This document shows, in pieces, positions 61,968-64,000 of a DNA stretch of 64,000 bases. Below the pieces are notes generated by a model, which was not told where the DNA came from, did not search any database, and saw only the letters and a list, made by a program, of their open reading frames with translations. The stretch spans positions 25,009-89,008 of the forward strand of contig NZ_FXYY01000016.1 of NCBI RefSeq assembly GCF_900169165.1, given 5' to 3'. Source of the DNA: Brevibacterium linens ATCC 9172. Its GTDB lineage: Bacteria; Actinomycetota; Actinomycetes; Actinomycetales; Brevibacteriaceae. The translations under genes were made by a program, and so were the position numbers. How positions within the stretch are numbered: the first letter of the stretch is position 1; each line of letters begins with the position of its first letter.

Positions 61968-62788
61968 ACCGCGCCTTGTCCTCTGCGCACGGTCAGTGAC
62001 TGCACCGCAGTGCCGATGGGTCCGCCGGCGTCGCTGAGCACGCTCGTCGTCTGCCCCAGCCCGGTCGGCCCGAAGGCGACCCTGGTGTCGAAGCCGACCC
62101 AGCCGGGCTCGGGAACGCGCGTGAGGTGGATGGAGAGGTCGACGTTCGGGAAGAACGTCGTCTTCGGATTCTCGCGGACGGCAAGACCGTTGGCCGTATC
62201 AACGAACTTGACGAAGGCTGCGGTCGGCGGGTCGATCTCACCATCGACGAGAGGATAGGGGCTGCGCACCCAGGACTGTGCGTATCCGGGGTGGGCGTCC
62301 GCGCCCTGCCGGCCCTCGAGCGACGCGATGTAGCCGCCGCCCCAACGACCGGTGAAAGGAGCCTCGGGCACTTCGGACACCGGTGGCATCGCCTGCCATT
62401 CGTCGCCGGCTACCTCCTCGGTGTCGGAGGCCTGCAGACGCCACACCCGCGCGGTCACGCTGGTGCGCTGACCATGGCGCATCTGTGCTTCGACGAGTTC
62501 GATGGTCCGTCCCGGACGGATGACGTTGACGTCGATCGTGAACTCGCCGGAGTGAATGACGCCGAGCACGTCGAAGGTCACTCGGGAGATGAGCTTGTCG
62601 CTGGGCAGCCGCCGCTCGATCTCGGCGAGCACGATCCCCGAGGCAGGCGCGAGGTGCTGCTCGCCGGGCTGCCACGCTCCCTGACTGTGCAGGGTCGAGA
62701 CGAGGCGGTCCTCTGACAGGCGCACATAGTAGGAGTCCGGGTAGGCGGCCCCGTCGTGGCCGAGGTGTTCGTTGGGAGCTTCAGGCAT
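61964..62788 (-). CDS. Acyl-CoA thioesterase-like double hotdog protein
   Basis: A 274-residue protein with the two hotdog halves of the 4HBT_3/TesB-like thioesterases. Family features are SQGAWQPGEQHLAPASGIVL, then ISRVTFDVLGVIHSGEFTIDV with VIRPGRTIELVEA in half 1, and PNVDLSIHLTRVPEPGWVGF plus GLGQTTSVLSDAGGPIGTAVQ in half 2. It probably hydrolyses acyl-CoA in the cytosol. It is upstream of and coupled to the SDR gene. ATG at 62788. Confidence 0.82.
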   Translation of the reverse strand: MPEAPNEHLGHDGAAYPDSYYVRLSEDRLVSTLHSQGAWQPGEQHLAPASGIVLAEIERRLPSDKLISRVTFDVLGVIHSGEFTIDVNVIRPGRTIELVEAQMRHGQRTSVTARVWRLQASDTEEVAGDEWQAMPPVSEVPEAPFTGRWGGGYIASLEGRQGADAHPGYAQSWVRSPYPLVDGEIDPPTAAFVKFVDTANGLAVRENPKTTFFPNVDLSIHLTRVPEPGWVGFDTRVAFGPTGLGQTTSVLSDAGGPIGTAVQSLTVRRGQGAV

Positions 62789-63078
62789 GGTCCCAGCTTA
62801 TCGAGCCGAGAGGGTCCGCTCGACGCAGGGGCTGGGCACGCCCCCTTCCACACGGCTCCGGCATAAGCGGCTGTGTTGCTCCGGCATAAGCACGCCGAGG
62901 CGGCCCACCGGCAGCCGCACGCACCCCGCTTTCACCTCCGGCGCGGACGGCTTAGCCTTGATCCACCGATGCGAGTAGCAGGATCAAGCCGCGCGTGAAA
63001 TGGAAATGCCCCTTCTGAACTGGGAAAATGATGATGTTCGAAGTCAACATTCCCGGCCAAGAAAGGGGCACCTCTCAG
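62789..63078 (+). mobile_element. Left flank of an IS1380-family element
   Basis: This gap holds two direct copies of GCTCCGGCATAAGC (62846 and 62868), one CGCCGAGGCGG (62893), an inverted repeat CTTGATCC (62957-62964) with GGATCAAG (62981-62988), and a second, imperfect inverted repeat: TGCCCCTTCTGAAC at 63007 against AAGAAAGGGGCA at about 63059. The last lies just before the transposase start and may be the terminal or subterminal part of the insertion sequence. The exact left end cannot be set without the right end. Confidence 0.5.
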
Positions 63079-64000
63079 GTGCTATTCAACCACACACCCG
63101 CGTCTGTGTCTCACTCCTTCGACGATGCGAACCTCACCGCGACCACCGGGCTCGTCCCGATCATGAGCCTCGCCCAGATGGCGGGCCTGCCAGACCTCGC
63201 CGAAGACCGTCTGACCGTGACCACCACCGGAGCCGACAAGGGCGCGAACCCGGCACCGAAACTGGCTACCCTGGTCGCGGGAATGGCTGCCGGGGCCGAC
63301 TCGATCGATGACATGAACATCCTCCGCCACGGCGGCATGCAACACCTCTTCGATCGTGTCTACGCGCCCTCGACCCTGGGGTCGTTCCTGCGCTCGTTCG
63401 CCTTCGGCCACGTCCGGCAACTCGACGCGATCTCTTCCCGTTTCCTGACCAACCTCAACGAGCACACACCGCTGCTACCAGCCAGCGAAGACACTGGACA
63501 AGCGATGGTGTTCGTCGATGTCGACGACACCGTCATCGATGTCCACTCCGCGTCGAAGCAGGGAGCTGGATTCGGCTACCAAGGCAGTCGTGGCCTCAAC
63601 GCACTGTTGGCGACCGCATCGACGGGCGACTCCGGCCAGATCATCGTCGGCCAGCGCCTGCGCAAGGGCTCAACCTCGTCAGCCCGGGGTGCTGACAAGT
63701 TCGTCGCCGACGCTCTGGCCACCACGACCCGAATCAACTCCGGCCTCCCAGCCCTGGTCAGGGCTGATTCGGCGTACTACTCCTCGACTGTGACCAAAGC
63801 CGCCCGGGATGCCGGGGCTGAAGTATCGATCACGGTCCGCATGGACAAGAAGGTCAAAGCAGCGATCGGAACAATCAGCGACGACGCATGGACTGGCATC
63901 GAATACCCCGAAGCGATCTACGACGAAGAGACCAGGGCCTGGATTTCGAAGGCCGAAGTCGCCGAGGTCCCGTTCACCGCATTCACCTCGAAGAAGAAGT
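63079..64000 (+). CDS. IS1380-family transposase (cut off by window end)
   Basis: An open frame of 307 codons continues past the window. It has the IS1380 N-terminus (LFNHTPASVSHSFDDANLTA), the first catalytic region VFVDVDDTVIDVHSASKQG followed by GFGYQGSRGLNALLATAS, and the second acidic region LVRADSAYYSS with ITVRMDKKVKAAI. GTG at 63079 is the likely start (AAAGGGG upstream), as family proteins begin near NHTPA; in-frame ATGs at 63028-63036 are possible. The frame is intact as far as seen, so the element may be active. Confidence 0.9.
   Translation, partial: MLFNHTPASVSHSFDDANLTATTGLVPIMSLAQMAGLPDLAEDRLTVTTTGADKGANPAPKLATLVAGMAAGADSIDDMNILRHGGMQHLFDRVYAPSTLGSFLRSFAFGHVRQLDAISSRFLTNLNEHTPLLPASEDTGQAMVFVDVDDTVIDVHSASKQGAGFGYQGSRGLNALLATASTGDSGQIIVGQRLRKGSTSSARGADKFVADALATTTRINSGLPALVRADSAYYSSTVTKAARDAGAEVSITVRMDKKVKAAIGTISDDAWTGIEYPEAIYDEETRAWISKAEVAEVPFTAFTSKKK

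Overview
The window is high-GC DNA with many GTG starts, dense overlapping operons and typical actinobacterial gene families: fused Dpp ATPase, NarL-type two-component pairs, LAL regulators and a Wzx/Wzy polysaccharide locus. Gene content and style fit a Micrococcales actinobacterium, most likely a Brevibacterium-like organism. That placement is an inference from sequence style and is not proven. No rRNA, tRNA, CRISPR array, phage integrase or replication origin was seen.

Layout. 1-12.4 kb: a histidine kinase/response regulator operon, a cystathionine gamma-synthase-like gene with a leader hairpin, a nitronate monooxygenase, scrambled remnants of another two-component system, membrane proteins including a CPBP protease, a second two-component pair, an SDR dehydrogenase and an FMN reductase. 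12.8-19.3 kb: a TetR regulator, a 62-bp perfect palindrome, and a complete dipeptide-type ABC importer. 19.6-26.1 kb: an AGCS alanine/sodium symporter, class II fructose-bisphosphate aldolase, a BCCT betaine/choline-type carrier and an Atg22-like MFS protein. 26.2-30.6 kb: an ArsR-SRPBCC pair with its operator, then a TetR-ABC-permease exporter operon with an operator over the start codon.

30.7-52.9 kb, all on the minus strand: a polysaccharide locus flanked by large LuxR-family regulators. Three LAL-type genes stand upstream and one lies downstream. Between them are a CapD/PglF-like dehydratase, a FemAB-like acyltransferase, a DegT aminotransferase, a BY-kinase/chain-length protein, an LMW tyrosine phosphatase, a PglC-like sugar transferase, a flippase, a GT4 glycosyltransferase and a Wzy-like polymerase. 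Together they can be read as synthesis of a 4-amino (perhaps bacillosamine-like) sugar, its loading on lipid carrier, extension, flipping, polymerisation and phosphorylation-controlled export.

53-64 kb: a pair of acyl-CoA dehydrogenase genes (probable heteromer), a degenerate-ATPase ABC exporter co-transcribed with a TrmH-type RNA methyltransferase, pyrE, a GlsB/YeaQ stress membrane protein, a scarred segment with gene fragments and a repeat cluster, an SDR/thioesterase operon and, at the right edge, an IS1380-family transposase cut off by the window end.

The most unusual window-wide signal is a dispersed 11-mer, CGCCGAGGCGG. I count about 25 copies by eye on both strands, in genes, in intergenic DNA, and as inverted pairs, one of which forms a terminator stem.
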